From Sphingomonadales bacterium (GTDB lineage: Bacteria; Pseudomonadota; Alphaproteobacteria; Sphingomonadales; Sphingomonadaceae), in the NCBI GenBank assembly GCA_027486895.1, contig JAIXOE010000037.1, positions 1 to 64,000 of the forward strand: DNA of 64,000 nt. The letters run 5' to 3'. A program made the translations under genes and the position numbers. Below the pieces are notes generated by a model. That model was not told the origin of the DNA. It ran no database searches and saw only the letters and a program-made list of their open reading frames with translations. Below, piece after piece: positions 1 through 8,734 of this stretch. Position 1 is the first letter of the stretch. The number at the start of each line of letters is the position of its first letter.

Positions 1-137
1 GGGACTTCAGTGATTGCGGCACTGACCAGTCCACCGGTGCAGCTTTCTGCAATCGCGACAGTGCGGCCAGCAGCCTTGTTTTCAGCAACAACGCGCGCAG
101 CCATCTGCGCGATATCAGCGGGTAAAACGGTTTCCAT
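1..137 (-). CDS. cinA: CinA-family nicotinamide-nucleotide amidohydrolase, N-terminal part (cut by window edge)
   Basis: Only the first 45 codons are inside the window; the gene runs off its left end. Reading leftwards from the ATG at 137 gives METVLPADIAQMAARVV and then the signature AESCTGGL, which is typical of the CinA C-terminal domain (PncC-type enzymes that deamidate nicotinamide mononucleotide in NAD salvage). Many alphaproteobacteria carry this domain as a short stand-alone protein starting just before this motif, and the position of the motif near the start here suggests the same. It begins 2 bp after the stop codon of ispDF on the same strand, so the two are probably co-transcribed. 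The family assignment is good; whether the full protein carries anything else cannot be seen. Confidence 0.85.
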   Translation of the reverse strand, partial: METVLPADIAQMAARVVAENKAAGRTVAIAESCTGGLVSAAITEV

Positions 138-139
138 AT

Positions 140-1282
140 TCAGTTTTTCTCAAAAGTTGCGGTCGCTTGCGCAGCTATGCCTTCGCCGCGACCTGTAAAA
201 CCTAACATCTCGGTCGTTGTTGCCTTTACCGATATGCGATCAACATCAACAGCCATTATTTCCGCCAGTCGTTGCCGCATCTTTTCTCTAAACGGACCGA
301 CTTTCGGCCGTTCGCAAATGATGGTCACATCGGCATTTGCGAGTTCAAAGCCATCAGTCCGCGCGAGTTGGATGGCATATGCCAGAAACCTGTCTGATGA
401 TGCCCCGCGCCATTGCGGATCGGTCGGCGGAAAATGGTCGCCAATGTCGCCCTTTGCGATGGCCCCCAATATTGCGTCCGTGAGCGCGTGCATGGCAACG
501 TCGGCGTCACTGTGACCTGCAAGACCTTTGTCATGCGGGATAAGAACGCCACAAAGCCACAGTTCCGCACCGGGGACAAGGCGGTGCACGTCAAATCCGT
601 TGCCACTTCTAAATGACGGCATAGTTGATCCTGCAAAATCGGTTGAGAAAGTGAGTTTGTTTAACGCTTCTGATCCCGGAACAATCCGCACTTGCGCTCC
701 ATTGGCCATAAGCATGCGGGCATCGTCGGTGGGCTCTGCTCCGCTCCATTGCTGGTGTGCCGCGTATATATCCGCGAAGGCAAAGGCTTGCGGGGTTTGA
801 ATACGCCACAGATGTTCGCGCTCGACTGTTTCGGTTAGAATGTCGTCGCCCCTGGAAAGACTATCGACGACGGGCAGAGCAGGAACAGCGCCTGGAGCGC
901 CGTTTAGTGCGCTGATCAAGTCGTCGATGACTGCGCTCGGCAGGAACGGCCGCGCGGCATCATGAATCAAAATCTGGTCCGCACCGCCATTTGCAGCAAT
1001 AGCCTTCATGCCCAGATGAACGCTTTCCCGCCTTGTCGCGCCGCCCTGCACAAAAACAGCCATAGGCAGACCAACCAGCGCAGCCGAAGCTTCCGTCTCT
1101 TGGCCGGCGCCAATGGCGACATACACCTTGGATATGGCCGGATGCGCGGAAAGTGCTTCATAACTATGTCGCAACATCGGCTTGCCGCGCACCGGGCGAA
1201 ATTGTTTGGGCATTTCGCCGCCTGCGCGGCTTCCAGAGCCCGCGGCAACGATAAGTGCAACGATGAGCGGTTGTGATACCAT
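140..1282 (-). CDS. ispDF: Bifunctional IspD/IspF: MEP cytidylyltransferase and MEcPP synthase
   Basis: A 380-residue fusion of two enzymes of the non-mevalonate (MEP) isoprenoid pathway. The N-terminal IspD half (about 1-220) transfers CMP to 2-C-methylerythritol 4-phosphate; it shows the CTP-binding loop AAGSGSR (13-19), K26 in MPKQF and HDAARPF (107-113). The C-terminal IspF half (about 223-380) forms the cyclic diphosphate; it shows the metal ligands in DVH (231-233) and GHSDADVAMHALTDA from 256. The fusion is common in alphaproteobacteria. The intervening IspE step is not in this window. Its start lies 82 bp from dusB, which is read in the opposite direction, and cinA follows 2 bp after its stop. 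Confidence 0.97.
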   Translation of the reverse strand: MVSQPLIVALIVAAGSGSRAGGEMPKQFRPVRGKPMLRHSYEALSAHPAISKVYVAIGAGQETEASAALVGLPMAVFVQGGATRRESVHLGMKAIAANGGADQILIHDAARPFLPSAVIDDLISALNGAPGAVPALPVVDSLSRGDDILTETVEREHLWRIQTPQAFAFADIYAAHQQWSGAEPTDDARMLMANGAQVRIVPGSEALNKLTFSTDFAGSTMPSFRSGNGFDVHRLVPGAELWLCGVLIPHDKGLAGHSDADVAMHALTDAILGAIAKGDIGDHFPPTDPQWRGASSDRFLAYAIQLARTDGFELANADVTIICERPKVGPFREKMRQRLAEIMAVDVDRISVKATTTEMLGFTGRGEGIAAQATATFEKN

Positions 1283-1337
1283 TTGCGCGCTCTAGCGACA
1301 GCGCACTTGCCCGCCAAGCCGAAAGCGGGTAACGGCC

Positions 1338-1354
1338 TGCCTAAATTTTAGGCA
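1338..1354. promoter_or_regulatory. Perfect 17-bp dyad overlapping the dusB ribosome-binding site
   Basis: TGCCTAAATTTTAGGCA is an exact inverted repeat with 8-bp arms around one central T. Its right arm runs into the AGGCAAG ribosome-binding site (1350-1356) of dusB, and it lies in the short divergent region between ispDF and dusB. It could be a protein operator or an RNA hairpin that hides the ribosome-binding site. No regulator is identified; the functional role is inference from position and symmetry only. Confidence 0.35.
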
Positions 1355-1364
1355 AGTTTTGAAA

Positions 1365-2360
1365 ATGCAGCTGAAACCCATCAAAATTGGCAATATTGAG
1401 ATAGATTGCCCCGTCATTCTCGCGCCGATGACCGGCGTCACCGATATGCCATTCCGCAAGATTGTCCGGCAATTCGGCTCTGGCCTGAATGTGACCGAGA
1501 TGATTGCCAGCCAAGCGATGATCCGCGAAACGCGCCAAAGCATTCAAAAATGCGAGTGGGATGCCATTGAAGAGCCCGTGTCGATGCAGCTTGCCGGCTG
1601 CGCGCCTTATGAAATGGGTGAAGCTGCAAAACTGAACGAAGACCGCGGCGCGGCCATTATCGACATCAACATGGGCTGCCCCGTTAAAAAAGTGGTGAAT
1701 GGTGACGCAGGCTCTGCATTGATGCGCGATTTGCCTCTGGCGGCCAGCCTGATTGAGGCGACCGTGAAAGCCGTTTCAGTGCCTGTCACAGTCAAGATGC
1801 GTATGGGCTGGGACCATGGCAGCCTGAACGCGCCTGAACTCGCCCGTATTGCCGAAGATCTCGGCGCCAAGATGATTACCGTCCACGGGCGCACGCGTAA
1901 CCAGATGTACAAGGGTTCTGCTGACTGGGCATTTGTGCGCAAGGTCAAAGACGCAGTATCCCTGCCAGTCATCGTCAATGGTGACATCTGTACAATCGAG
2001 GACGCCCGCAATGCGCTCGAACAAAGTGGCGCCGATGGCGTTATGGTGGGACGCGGAGCGTACGGAAAGCCGTGGCTATTGGGCCAGATGATGCATTGGT
2101 TCCGGACGGGGCAGACGATTGGCGACCCAGACATCGATACCCAGTTCCACCTGATAATGGACCATTATCGGGCCATGCTAGATCATTACGGCGATGAAGT
2201 CGGCGTTCGCATCGCGCGCAAGCATGTCGGTTGGTACACGAAGGGGCTGAATGGGTCCGCCGAGTTCCGTAATTTCGTGAACCGTATTGACGATCCAAAT
2301 GTCGTCATCGACGAACTGACAAGGTTCTACGAACCGTTCCTGACGCGGTCGGCCGCCTGA
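1365..2360 (+). CDS. dusB: tRNA-dihydrouridine synthase DusB (NifR3 family)
   Basis: A 331-residue FMN-dependent TIM-barrel enzyme that reduces uridine to dihydrouridine in the D-loop of tRNA. The family start [12 protein letters not shown] is at 20-31 and the catalytic Cys is C105 in [10 protein letters not shown] chose the ATG at 1365, which has AGGCAAG 8 bp upstream; an in-frame TTG at 1359 would sit too close to that site. In alphaproteobacteria this gene (old name nifR3) heads the ntr operon; here ntrB starts 3 bp after its stop, so transcription through dusB probably sets the level of NtrB and NtrC. Confidence 0.95.
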   Translation: MQLKPIKIGNIEIDCPVILAPMTGVTDMPFRKIVRQFGSGLNVTEMIASQAMIRETRQSIQKCEWDAIEEPVSMQLAGCAPYEMGEAAKLNEDRGAAIIDINMGCPVKKVVNGDAGSALMRDLPLAASLIEATVKAVSVPVTVKMRMGWDHGSLNAPELARIAEDLGAKMITVHGRTRNQMYKGSADWAFVRKVKDAVSLPVIVNGDICTIEDARNALEQSGADGVMVGRGAYGKPWLLGQMMHWFRTGQTIGDPDIDTQFHLIMDHYRAMLDHYGDEVGVRIARKHVGWYTKGLNGSAEFRNFVNRIDDPNVVIDELTRFYEPFLTRSAA

Positions 2361-2363
2361 TAG

Positions 2364-3455
2364 ATGTCGCAGCCGGTGCATCGCCCTGAATATAGCCAGA
2401 TGCTGGCGAGTATTGCGGTGCCGGTGCTTTTGATTTCTCCAGATCACCTCATCACTTACGCGAATGATGCCAGCGAAGCCTTTTTTGGCCGAAGCCGAAG
2501 AAAGCTGGAGGGGCATCGCATTGACGAAGCACTCGTCTTCGAAAGCGAGCGGATGAATGCAGCTTTGCTGTCGCGTGAAGGCGATATTTCTGCGCAGGAT
2601 ATGGAGCTTAAGACGCCTTATGGCGTGATAATGGTGGATATCAACATATCGGCCGTCGCCAAAGAACCCGATTGGCGCATAGCGGTGATCTCACCGCGCA
2701 ACGGTGGCCGCGAACATATTGGTGACCAGCGCGACACCGGCCAGCAACAAGCGATGGGCGCGCCTGCCATATTGGGGCATGAAATCAAAAACCCATTGGC
2801 TGGCATAAAGGGCGCGGCGCAGCTGCTGGCTCGCCAGGTCGATGAAAAGAGCCGGGCGTTGACCGAGCTTATCGTAAACGAAGTTGACCGCATCGCGCGC
2901 TTGCTTGACCAAATGCAAAAGCTTGGGCGGTCGGAGCGACCTGAACTTGCGCCGGCAAATATCCATCTGTTGATCGAGCGCGCCATTCGTTCTTTACGCG
3001 CGGCCAACCGGGCCATGCCGGAAATTTCCATCAATTATGATCCGTCTTTGCCCGACGTCTACATTGATGCTGACGGGATGGTTCAGGTGCTCATCAATCT
3101 CCTCCAAAACGCAATTGACGCGCTTCACGGGCGTCTTGACGGGGTCATTGGGATTTCGACGCGCTATGTGATGAGCGGTGCGTTGCGTGACACAGATATC
3201 GACCGCAGAGCCATTAAATTGCCGGTTGAAATTGCGATATCCGACAATGGCGCAGGTGTGCCGGAGCATATTGTCGACGAGCTGTTTTCGCCATTCGTGA
3301 CAACAAAACGCGATGGGCAGGGGCTTGGGCTCGCTATTGTTCGCAAGCTCGTGCAGCAAATGAACAGCAGGGTCTTGTTTGAACGTGACCAAGCGCTTGG
3401 ACAAACCACATTCCGGCTTTTGCTTCCGGTAGCATCAGGGAAGGCGAGCGGATGA
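2364..3455 (+). CDS. ntrB: Nitrogen-regulation sensor histidine kinase NtrB
   Basis: A 363-residue cytoplasmic kinase/phosphatase that controls NtrC in response to PII protein. It has a PAS domain (about 12-120), a HisKA domain with the phospho-acceptor H139 in ILGHEIKNPLAGIKG, and a HATPase domain with an N box (LINLLQNAIDAL) and the G2 box GQGLGLAIVRKL near 320. No membrane segments are seen, as expected for NtrB. It starts 3 bp after dusB and overlaps ntrC by 4 bp (ATGA), which indicates translational coupling with its response regulator. Length is typical of the family. Confidence 0.95.
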   Translation: MSQPVHRPEYSQMLASIAVPVLLISPDHLITYANDASEAFFGRSRRKLEGHRIDEALVFESERMNAALLSREGDISAQDMELKTPYGVIMVDINISAVAKEPDWRIAVISPRNGGREHIGDQRDTGQQQAMGAPAILGHEIKNPLAGIKGAAQLLARQVDEKSRALTELIVNEVDRIARLLDQMQKLGRSERPELAPANIHLLIERAIRSLRAANRAMPEISINYDPSLPDVYIDADGMVQVLINLLQNAIDALHGRLDGVIGISTRYVMSGALRDTDIDRRAIKLPVEIAISDNGAGVPEHIVDELFSPFVTTKRDGQGLGLAIVRKLVQQMNSRVLFERDQALGQTTFRLLLPVASGKASG

Positions 3456-4873
3456 AGCCAGCTAAGGTTCTCATTGTCGAAGATGACGCGTCAATCGGTT
3501 TGGTAGTTTGCGCGGCGCTTGAGGCCGAGAATATTGAAACGCAGATTTGCGATTCCGTAGCGGCGCGCGATGCGGCACTTGCGAATGGTCATTTTGATCT
3601 AATGTTGACTGACGTTGTGTTGAAAGACAGCGACGGCCTTTCCACGCTGAAAGAGATATTGGCAAATACGCCGGACATGCCCGTCATTATCATGTCTGCG
3701 CAAAACACGCTTGAGACCGCTGTGCGCGCTAGCGAGATTGAAGCGTTCGAATATTTCCCAAAACCATTTGATCTCAACGACCTTGTCTTGGCGGTAAAGC
3801 AGGGCATCGAAAAACGCCGGTCAACGGCATCTGATCCATTCGAGTCCCTGAGCGAAGCCAATCTGCCGATGATTGGACGCAGCGCCGCGATGCAGGATGT
3901 GTACCGCATGGTCGCCCGCCTGTTGCGGAATGACTTGTCGGTACTGATTTCCGGCGAAAGCGGAACGGGCAAGGAACTGGTTGCCGAAGCGATCCACAAT
4001 CTGGGCCACCGCAAAACCGGACCATTTGTTGCGGTCAACATGGCGGCTATTCCGAGCGAGTTGATTGAGGCGGAGCTGTTTGGGCACGAAAAAGGCGCGT
4101 TTACAGGGGCAGTGGGTCAATCCATTGGTCGGTTTGAGCAGGCTCAAGGCGGCACATTATTCCTCGATGAAATTGGCGATATGCCAATGCATGCACAGAC
4201 GCGGCTTTTGCGCGCGCTGCAAAGTGGTGTCATCAGCCGGATTGGCGGAAAGGCGAGTATCCGCCTTGATGTCCGCATCGTCGCAGCGACAAACCAAAAC
4301 TTAGCCGCGCTGATTGAAAAGGGCGGGTTCCGTGAGGACCTGTTCTACCGCCTCAATGTTGTACCTATCGAGATGCCGCCACTGCGCGACCGGACTGAAG
4401 ACATAGGCCTGCTTGCCCAGCATTTCCTAATGATGGCTGCCAAGGACGGCCTTCCGGTTCGCAAAATCGACGATGGCGCCGTTGGCCAATTGATGGCGAT
4501 GCCTTGGCGCGGAAATATCCGCGAGTTGAAGAACCTGGTCTATCGTTTGGCGTTATTGTGTCGTGAAGATACGATTACGGAAAGCACGATCCAGCAATTT
4601 GTTGAACCCGCGCAAGATGCTGACCCGCCTTTTCAAGGCGCCAGCTTCGAAGCCGCTGTAGCGCAGTTCTTGCGCGATCAGCGACAACGCGGACATTTGC
4701 GCGAAAAGCTATATCCGCGCGCGTTGGCCCAGTTCGAGATACCGCTGCTTCAACATGTGATGAAGCAAGTGAAAGGCAATCAACTAAAAGCCGCCGCTTT
4801 GCTTGGTATCAATCGCAATACGTTGCGTAAAAAATTGACCGATTACGGGATCGGACCCGCTGGGGGACGCTAG
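3452..4873 (+). CDS. ntrC: Nitrogen-regulation response regulator NtrC (sigma-54 activator)
   Basis: A 473-residue enhancer-binding protein. The receiver domain (about 4-118) has the phosphorylated D54 in MLTDVVL. The AAA+ domain has Walker A GESGTGKE (168-175), an intact GAFTGA sigma-54 contact loop at 215-220 and the Walker B stretch GGTLFLDEIGD (233-243). The Fis-type helix-turn-helix is at the C-terminus (KAAALLGINRNTLRKKL). The ATG overlaps the ntrB stop. It is expected to activate nitrogen-assimilation genes from sigma-54 promoters when ammonium is scarce. The intact loop contrasts with the neighbouring NtrX, which lacks it. Confidence 0.96.
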   Translation: MKPAKVLIVEDDASIGLVVCAALEAENIETQICDSVAARDAALANGHFDLMLTDVVLKDSDGLSTLKEILANTPDMPVIIMSAQNTLETAVRASEIEAFEYFPKPFDLNDLVLAVKQGIEKRRSTASDPFESLSEANLPMIGRSAAMQDVYRMVARLLRNDLSVLISGESGTGKELVAEAIHNLGHRKTGPFVAVNMAAIPSELIEAELFGHEKGAFTGAVGQSIGRFEQAQGGTLFLDEIGDMPMHAQTRLLRALQSGVISRIGGKASIRLDVRIVAATNQNLAALIEKGGFREDLFYRLNVVPIEMPPLRDRTEDIGLLAQHFLMMAAKDGLPVRKIDDGAVGQLMAMPWRGNIRELKNLVYRLALLCREDTITESTIQQFVEPAQDADPPFQGASFEAAVAQFLRDQRQRGHLREKLYPRALAQFEIPLLQHVMKQVKGNQLKAAALLGINRNTLRKKLTDYGIGPAGGR

Positions 4874-4955
4874 AGCGGTGTCTCATCACGCTACATGGCA
4901 GTTAATCTTTGATTTTGTGCTTTTCAGGTAACGCAATGAGTGCCACAGTGTCTTT

Positions 4956-7220
4956 ATGGCAACAATCGGATTAGTGGAGGAAACAGGTTCACCTTCCGCC
5001 GTCCGTCGTCTTTTTGAATGGGTTGCTGATCTGCTGGGCAACAGCCAATCGATCAAATTCCTGGAAATCGCCAGTGCGCTGATGCTCGTCGTTGCCGGCG
5101 TTGTGACGGCCATTTTGTTAATCGACCAAGGGCCGCAGTCGGAGCCTCTCGCACCTGCTGCCTCGGCAACTATGCTCGTAAGCAACCTGTTGCCAGCGAC
5201 ATTGCTTCTCGTTCTATTCGGGCGGCGGGTGGCGCTCAAGCGGGCGGAGAATAGCAACATTGGCAGCAAGCAATTGCTTCACGTCCGCCTAGTGGCGATA
5301 TTTTCGGCGATTACAGCCGTTCCAACGGTGCTTCTGGTCATCTTCGCCTCGCTGCTATTCCAAAGCGGTGTGCAATTCTGGTTTTCTGGCTCCGCGCGCG
5401 GAATGCTCGAGAATGCGGGCGAGCTGGCCAAGGGCTATTATGAAGTAAATGCCAAGGACGTTGGCGATGAAACCCTTACAATGGCGGGCGATTTCAGGAA
5501 CGCTTTAAGCCAAACCAATCCAGATGATCCGGCTTTTTTAAGCTATTATCTTGAACAGGTCTTTAGGCGCCGGTTAAGCGAGTCTGCTATCGTTTCTGTT
5601 GGCGCCGACGGGGTTCAGCGGACCGAGGCGGTCGCAACTGAAAATGACAATAGAAAGCAAGACTGGATTGCACGCGACATACTAACAAAGTTGAACGCGG
5701 GCGAGGGCGTTGTTATCGCCAATCGCGCCGACAGGATAGAAGCCGTAACTGTCTTGTTCGATAAACCTCGCAGTTATCTCTATACCAGCAGGGCTTTGTC
5801 CGTGCCTTCATTCGCGCTTGGCGAAAAAGCCCAATCGGTTTTGCAAGACTATGACAAAATGGTCGCCCGTTCGCGGGCGTTGCAAATCCAGTTCAACCTT
5901 GCGCTCTATTTTGTCTCGCTGATGATTATTGGCATCACGCTTTGGATTGCGCTTCGCGTTGCTGACCGACTGGTAAAACCTGTCAACAATCTGGTGGATG
6001 CCGCGCAAAGAATTGCCGATGGGGACCTATCTGCACGGGTCACTGAAGATCAGTTTCGCGATGATGAAGTTGGCTTCCTGTCGCAGTCGTTCAACCGCAT
6101 GACCGAGCGCCTGCAGGAACAGACGGGTGTATTGCTGGCAACCAATCATCAATTGGGTGAGCGTCGTTTATTCATCGAGGCCGTGCTGGAATCGGTTTCG
6201 GCAGGTGTGATCTCCGTGGACGGCAACGGCGTGGTCCAGCTCGCGAATTCCACCGCTGAAAAACTGCTGAAGAACAAGATGGACACAATCGTTGGGCAAA
6301 GGTTCGAGCTGGTCGCGCCTGCGCTGGCCGCTTTGGCAAGTGAAAGCCCGCGCGGCGTTGTGCAACTTGGTGATGGCCCTGAACCCCTCACGGTCGCGGT
6401 TACGGTATCTCCGCGCGAGCAGGGCAGTGTGGTTACCTTTGAGGACATCAGCCAGCAGCTTGCCGATCAACGCCGCGCTGCGTGGTCCGATGTTGCGCGC
6501 CGGATCGCGCACGAGATCAAGAACCCGCTAACGCCCATTCAACTAGCCGCAGAGCGTCTTCAGCGTCGCTTCGGCAAGACTATTGTTCAGGACGAAGCGA
6601 TATTCGCGCAATTGACCAGCACAATCGTGCGCCAGGTCGGTGACCTTCGTAACATTGTCGACGAATTCTCCTCCTTCGCACGGATGCCAAAGCCCTTGTT
6701 CCGGGCAGAAAATGTTCATGACATTGTGGGGCATGCTGTGTTCATGTTTGAGGTTGCACATCCCGAGATCAGCTTCACCTATAATCAGGATGGACCTTTC
6801 CCAACCTTGATTTCTGACCGTCGCCAATTGGGGCAGGCAATCACGAACATTTTGAAAAATGCGGTAGAGTCGATTGAAGAGAAAAAGAAAACGGGCGACG
6901 TCGACGGTGCAATTGTTGTCGATCTGATCGTCGAGGATGATGGATTGACCATTCGGATTTCCGATAATGGTATTGGCCTGCCATCCGACCGTCAGCGGAT
7001 TATGGAGCCCTATATCACCAACAGGGCTACGGGTTCGGGGCTTGGCCTCGCTATCGTGAAAAAGATTATTGAGGAACATTTTGGAGAGATTTCTCTGTCG
7101 GACAATCAGCCAGATGGCGCCGTTGTGACGTTGAAGTTCAATCCGGAAATCGTGGCGTTGCGGGTGGGGAAGCTAAACGGGGCCCCGCCACCATCCAATT
7201 CAGATGAGGTTATGGGCTAA
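4956..7220 (+). CDS. ntrY: Membrane sensor histidine kinase NtrY
   Basis: A 754-residue membrane kinase. Three hydrophobic segments lie in the first 150 residues, followed by a large extracytoplasmic domain and a further membrane segment near 305-330 (YFVSLMIIGITLWIALRV). Then come a HAMP domain, a PAS domain (about 400-490), HisKA with H519 in RIAHEIKNPLTPIQLA, and HATPase with SGLGLAIVKKI near the end. This is the NtrY layout; NtrY/NtrX pairs affect nitrogen metabolism, respiration and envelope traits in alphaproteobacteria. It begins 82 bp after ntrC, so it may be in the same transcript or have its own promoter, and its stop lies 1 bp before the preferred ntrX start. Confidence 0.94.
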   Translation: MATIGLVEETGSPSAVRRLFEWVADLLGNSQSIKFLEIASALMLVVAGVVTAILLIDQGPQSEPLAPAASATMLVSNLLPATLLLVLFGRRVALKRAENSNIGSKQLLHVRLVAIFSAITAVPTVLLVIFASLLFQSGVQFWFSGSARGMLENAGELAKGYYEVNAKDVGDETLTMAGDFRNALSQTNPDDPAFLSYYLEQVFRRRLSESAIVSVGADGVQRTEAVATENDNRKQDWIARDILTKLNAGEGVVIANRADRIEAVTVLFDKPRSYLYTSRALSVPSFALGEKAQSVLQDYDKMVARSRALQIQFNLALYFVSLMIIGITLWIALRVADRLVKPVNNLVDAAQRIADGDLSARVTEDQFRDDEVGFLSQSFNRMTERLQEQTGVLLATNHQLGERRLFIEAVLESVSAGVISVDGNGVVQLANSTAEKLLKNKMDTIVGQRFELVAPALAALASESPRGVVQLGDGPEPLTVAVTVSPREQGSVVTFEDISQQLADQRRAAWSDVARRIAHEIKNPLTPIQLAAERLQRRFGKTIVQDEAIFAQLTSTIVRQVGDLRNIVDEFSSFARMPKPLFRAENVHDIVGHAVFMFEVAHPEISFTYNQDGPFPTLISDRRQLGQAITNILKNAVESIEEKKKTGDVDGAIVVDLIVEDDGLTIRISDNGIGLPSDRQRIMEPYITNRATGSGLGLAIVKKIIEEHFGEISLSDNQPDGAVVTLKFNPEIVALRVGKLNGAPPPSNSDEVMG

Positions 7221-7221
7221 T

Positions 7222-8622
7222 ATGGCACTCGACATACTGATTGTAGACGACGAGCAAGACATTCGGGACTTGGTGTCCGGTGTCCTTGATGACGAAGGAT
7301 ATGGGACGAGAACCGCAGCCTCCGCCGATGAAGCACTGGCTGCGCTCGATGAGCGTCTTCCGTCGCTCATTCTGCTAGATGTTTGGCTGCGCGGGTCTTC
7401 CATGGACGGTATTGAACTGCTGCGCGCCATCAAGATGCGCGATCCGCAGATCCCCGTCATTGTCTTTTCAGGGCACGGCAATATCGACACGGCTGTTGCG
7501 GCCATTGGCCATGGCGCAGCCGACTTTATCGAAAAGCCATTTGAAGCCAGCAAACTATTACACTTGGTATCGAAAGCAACCGAGACAGAGCGCCTTCGCG
7601 CTGAAAATGCTGCATTAAAGGCGCGGGTAGGGCATTCGGAAGAACTCACCGGATCATCGGCAGCCATCAACGCAGTGCGCGCGACGCTGAAGAAAGTCGC
7701 TGGCACTGGCAGTCGGATGCTCATTACGGGGCCAGCTGGGGTTGGGAAAGAGGTTGCGGCCCGTTTGCTGCACAGCTGGAGCCCGCGCTCGGACTCCGCC
7801 TTTGTTTCGGTTAGCGCAGCCCGCCTATCGCCCGAACGCTTTGACGAAGAGCTATTCGGGATCGAAAAGGATGGCCGGCTTGTTCAGGCTGGCATGTTGG
7901 AAAAGGCGCATGGCGGCACGTTATTCCTTGATGAAGTCGCGGATATGCCATGGACGACGCAGGGCAAAATCCTTCGCGTGCTCACGGACCAAAGTTTTGT
8001 GCGGGTGGGGGGCGACCGGCAAATTCGCGTCGATGTCCGGTTTGTCTCTGCCACCGCGCGTGATTTGGCCGTCGAGATTGCGGAAGGAAGATTCCGCGAA
8101 GATCTCTTTTATCGCCTCAATGTCGTGCCTGTCGAGATCCCGCCTTTGTCGGGTCGTCGCGAGGATATTCCAGACCTCGCCAATCATTATGCGGCGCGCT
8201 TTGCGTCGGAACACCGCATTTCACCGCCCTATTTTTCCGATGACGCCATGGCCGCGCTTCAGGCCTGTGAATGGCCAGGAAATGTGCGGCAGTTGCGTAA
8301 CATTATCGAGCGGACGATCATATTGGCTCCAGCAAACCGCGTGCATACCATTGATGCAGATATGCTGCCATCGGAAATCATCAACAGCTACGAAGGCGCG
8401 GAGCATAATGTAACATCGCTGATGGGCGCGCCATTGCGCGAGGCACGCGAAGCGTTTGAACGCGAATATCTGCGCGTTCAGATTAAGCGCTTTTCGGGCA
8501 ATATTTCGAAAACTGCAGCCTTTGTAGGGATGGAGCGTTCAGCACTGCATCGCAAGCTCAAGCTGCTAGGCATTTCGGTGCGGAAAAACGGAACAGAATT
8601 TGGAGATGATAGCGACGCATGA
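7222..8622 (+). CDS. ntrX: Response regulator NtrX, AAA+ domain without a GAFTGA loop
   Basis: A 466-residue partner of NtrY. The receiver domain has D53 in LLDVWLRG, Walker A is GPAGVGKE (170-177), and Walker B GTLFLDEVAD follows at about 231-240. The C-terminal helix-turn-helix is KTAAFVGMERSALHRKLKLL. Between 211 and 224, where sigma-54 activators carry GAFTGA, the sequence is FGIEKDGRLVQAGM, so it probably does not contact sigma-54 in the usual way. I prefer the ATG at 7222 because the family starts MALDIL; an in-frame ATG at 7204 lies inside ntrY and would add six residues. Confidence 0.93.
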   Translation: MALDILIVDDEQDIRDLVSGVLDDEGYGTRTAASADEALAALDERLPSLILLDVWLRGSSMDGIELLRAIKMRDPQIPVIVFSGHGNIDTAVAAIGHGAADFIEKPFEASKLLHLVSKATETERLRAENAALKARVGHSEELTGSSAAINAVRATLKKVAGTGSRMLITGPAGVGKEVAARLLHSWSPRSDSAFVSVSAARLSPERFDEELFGIEKDGRLVQAGMLEKAHGGTLFLDEVADMPWTTQGKILRVLTDQSFVRVGGDRQIRVDVRFVSATARDLAVEIAEGRFREDLFYRLNVVPVEIPPLSGRREDIPDLANHYAARFASEHRISPPYFSDDAMAALQACEWPGNVRQLRNIIERTIILAPANRVHTIDADMLPSEIINSYEGAEHNVTSLMGAPLREAREAFEREYLRVQIKRFSGNISKTAAFVGMERSALHRKLKLLGISVRKNGTEFGDDSDA

Positions 8623-8734
8623 GTCCAATTGCGCCATATGCTGTCCTAGTGTATGTGGGTAATTGCCTCTGCTAATTCCCTTTTTGGGTCTCCCGTTAAG
8701 CCGAGCACAACAAAAATATAATCGGATAATAATA

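Noticed and set aside
1359-1364. TTG at 1359 as the dusB start.
   Set aside because: It would sit only 2 bp after the ribosome-binding site; the ATG at 1365 has proper spacing and matches the family N-terminus.
8675-8695. CCCTTTTTGGG near the end of the ntrX-hfq gap as a terminator.
   Set aside because: The stem is only about three bases and no proper T-run follows it.
8663-8734. Longer N-terminus for Hfq reading back to 8663.
   Set aside because: The extra 24 codons have no Hfq similarity, and the frame there begins without an ATG or a good ribosome-binding site.
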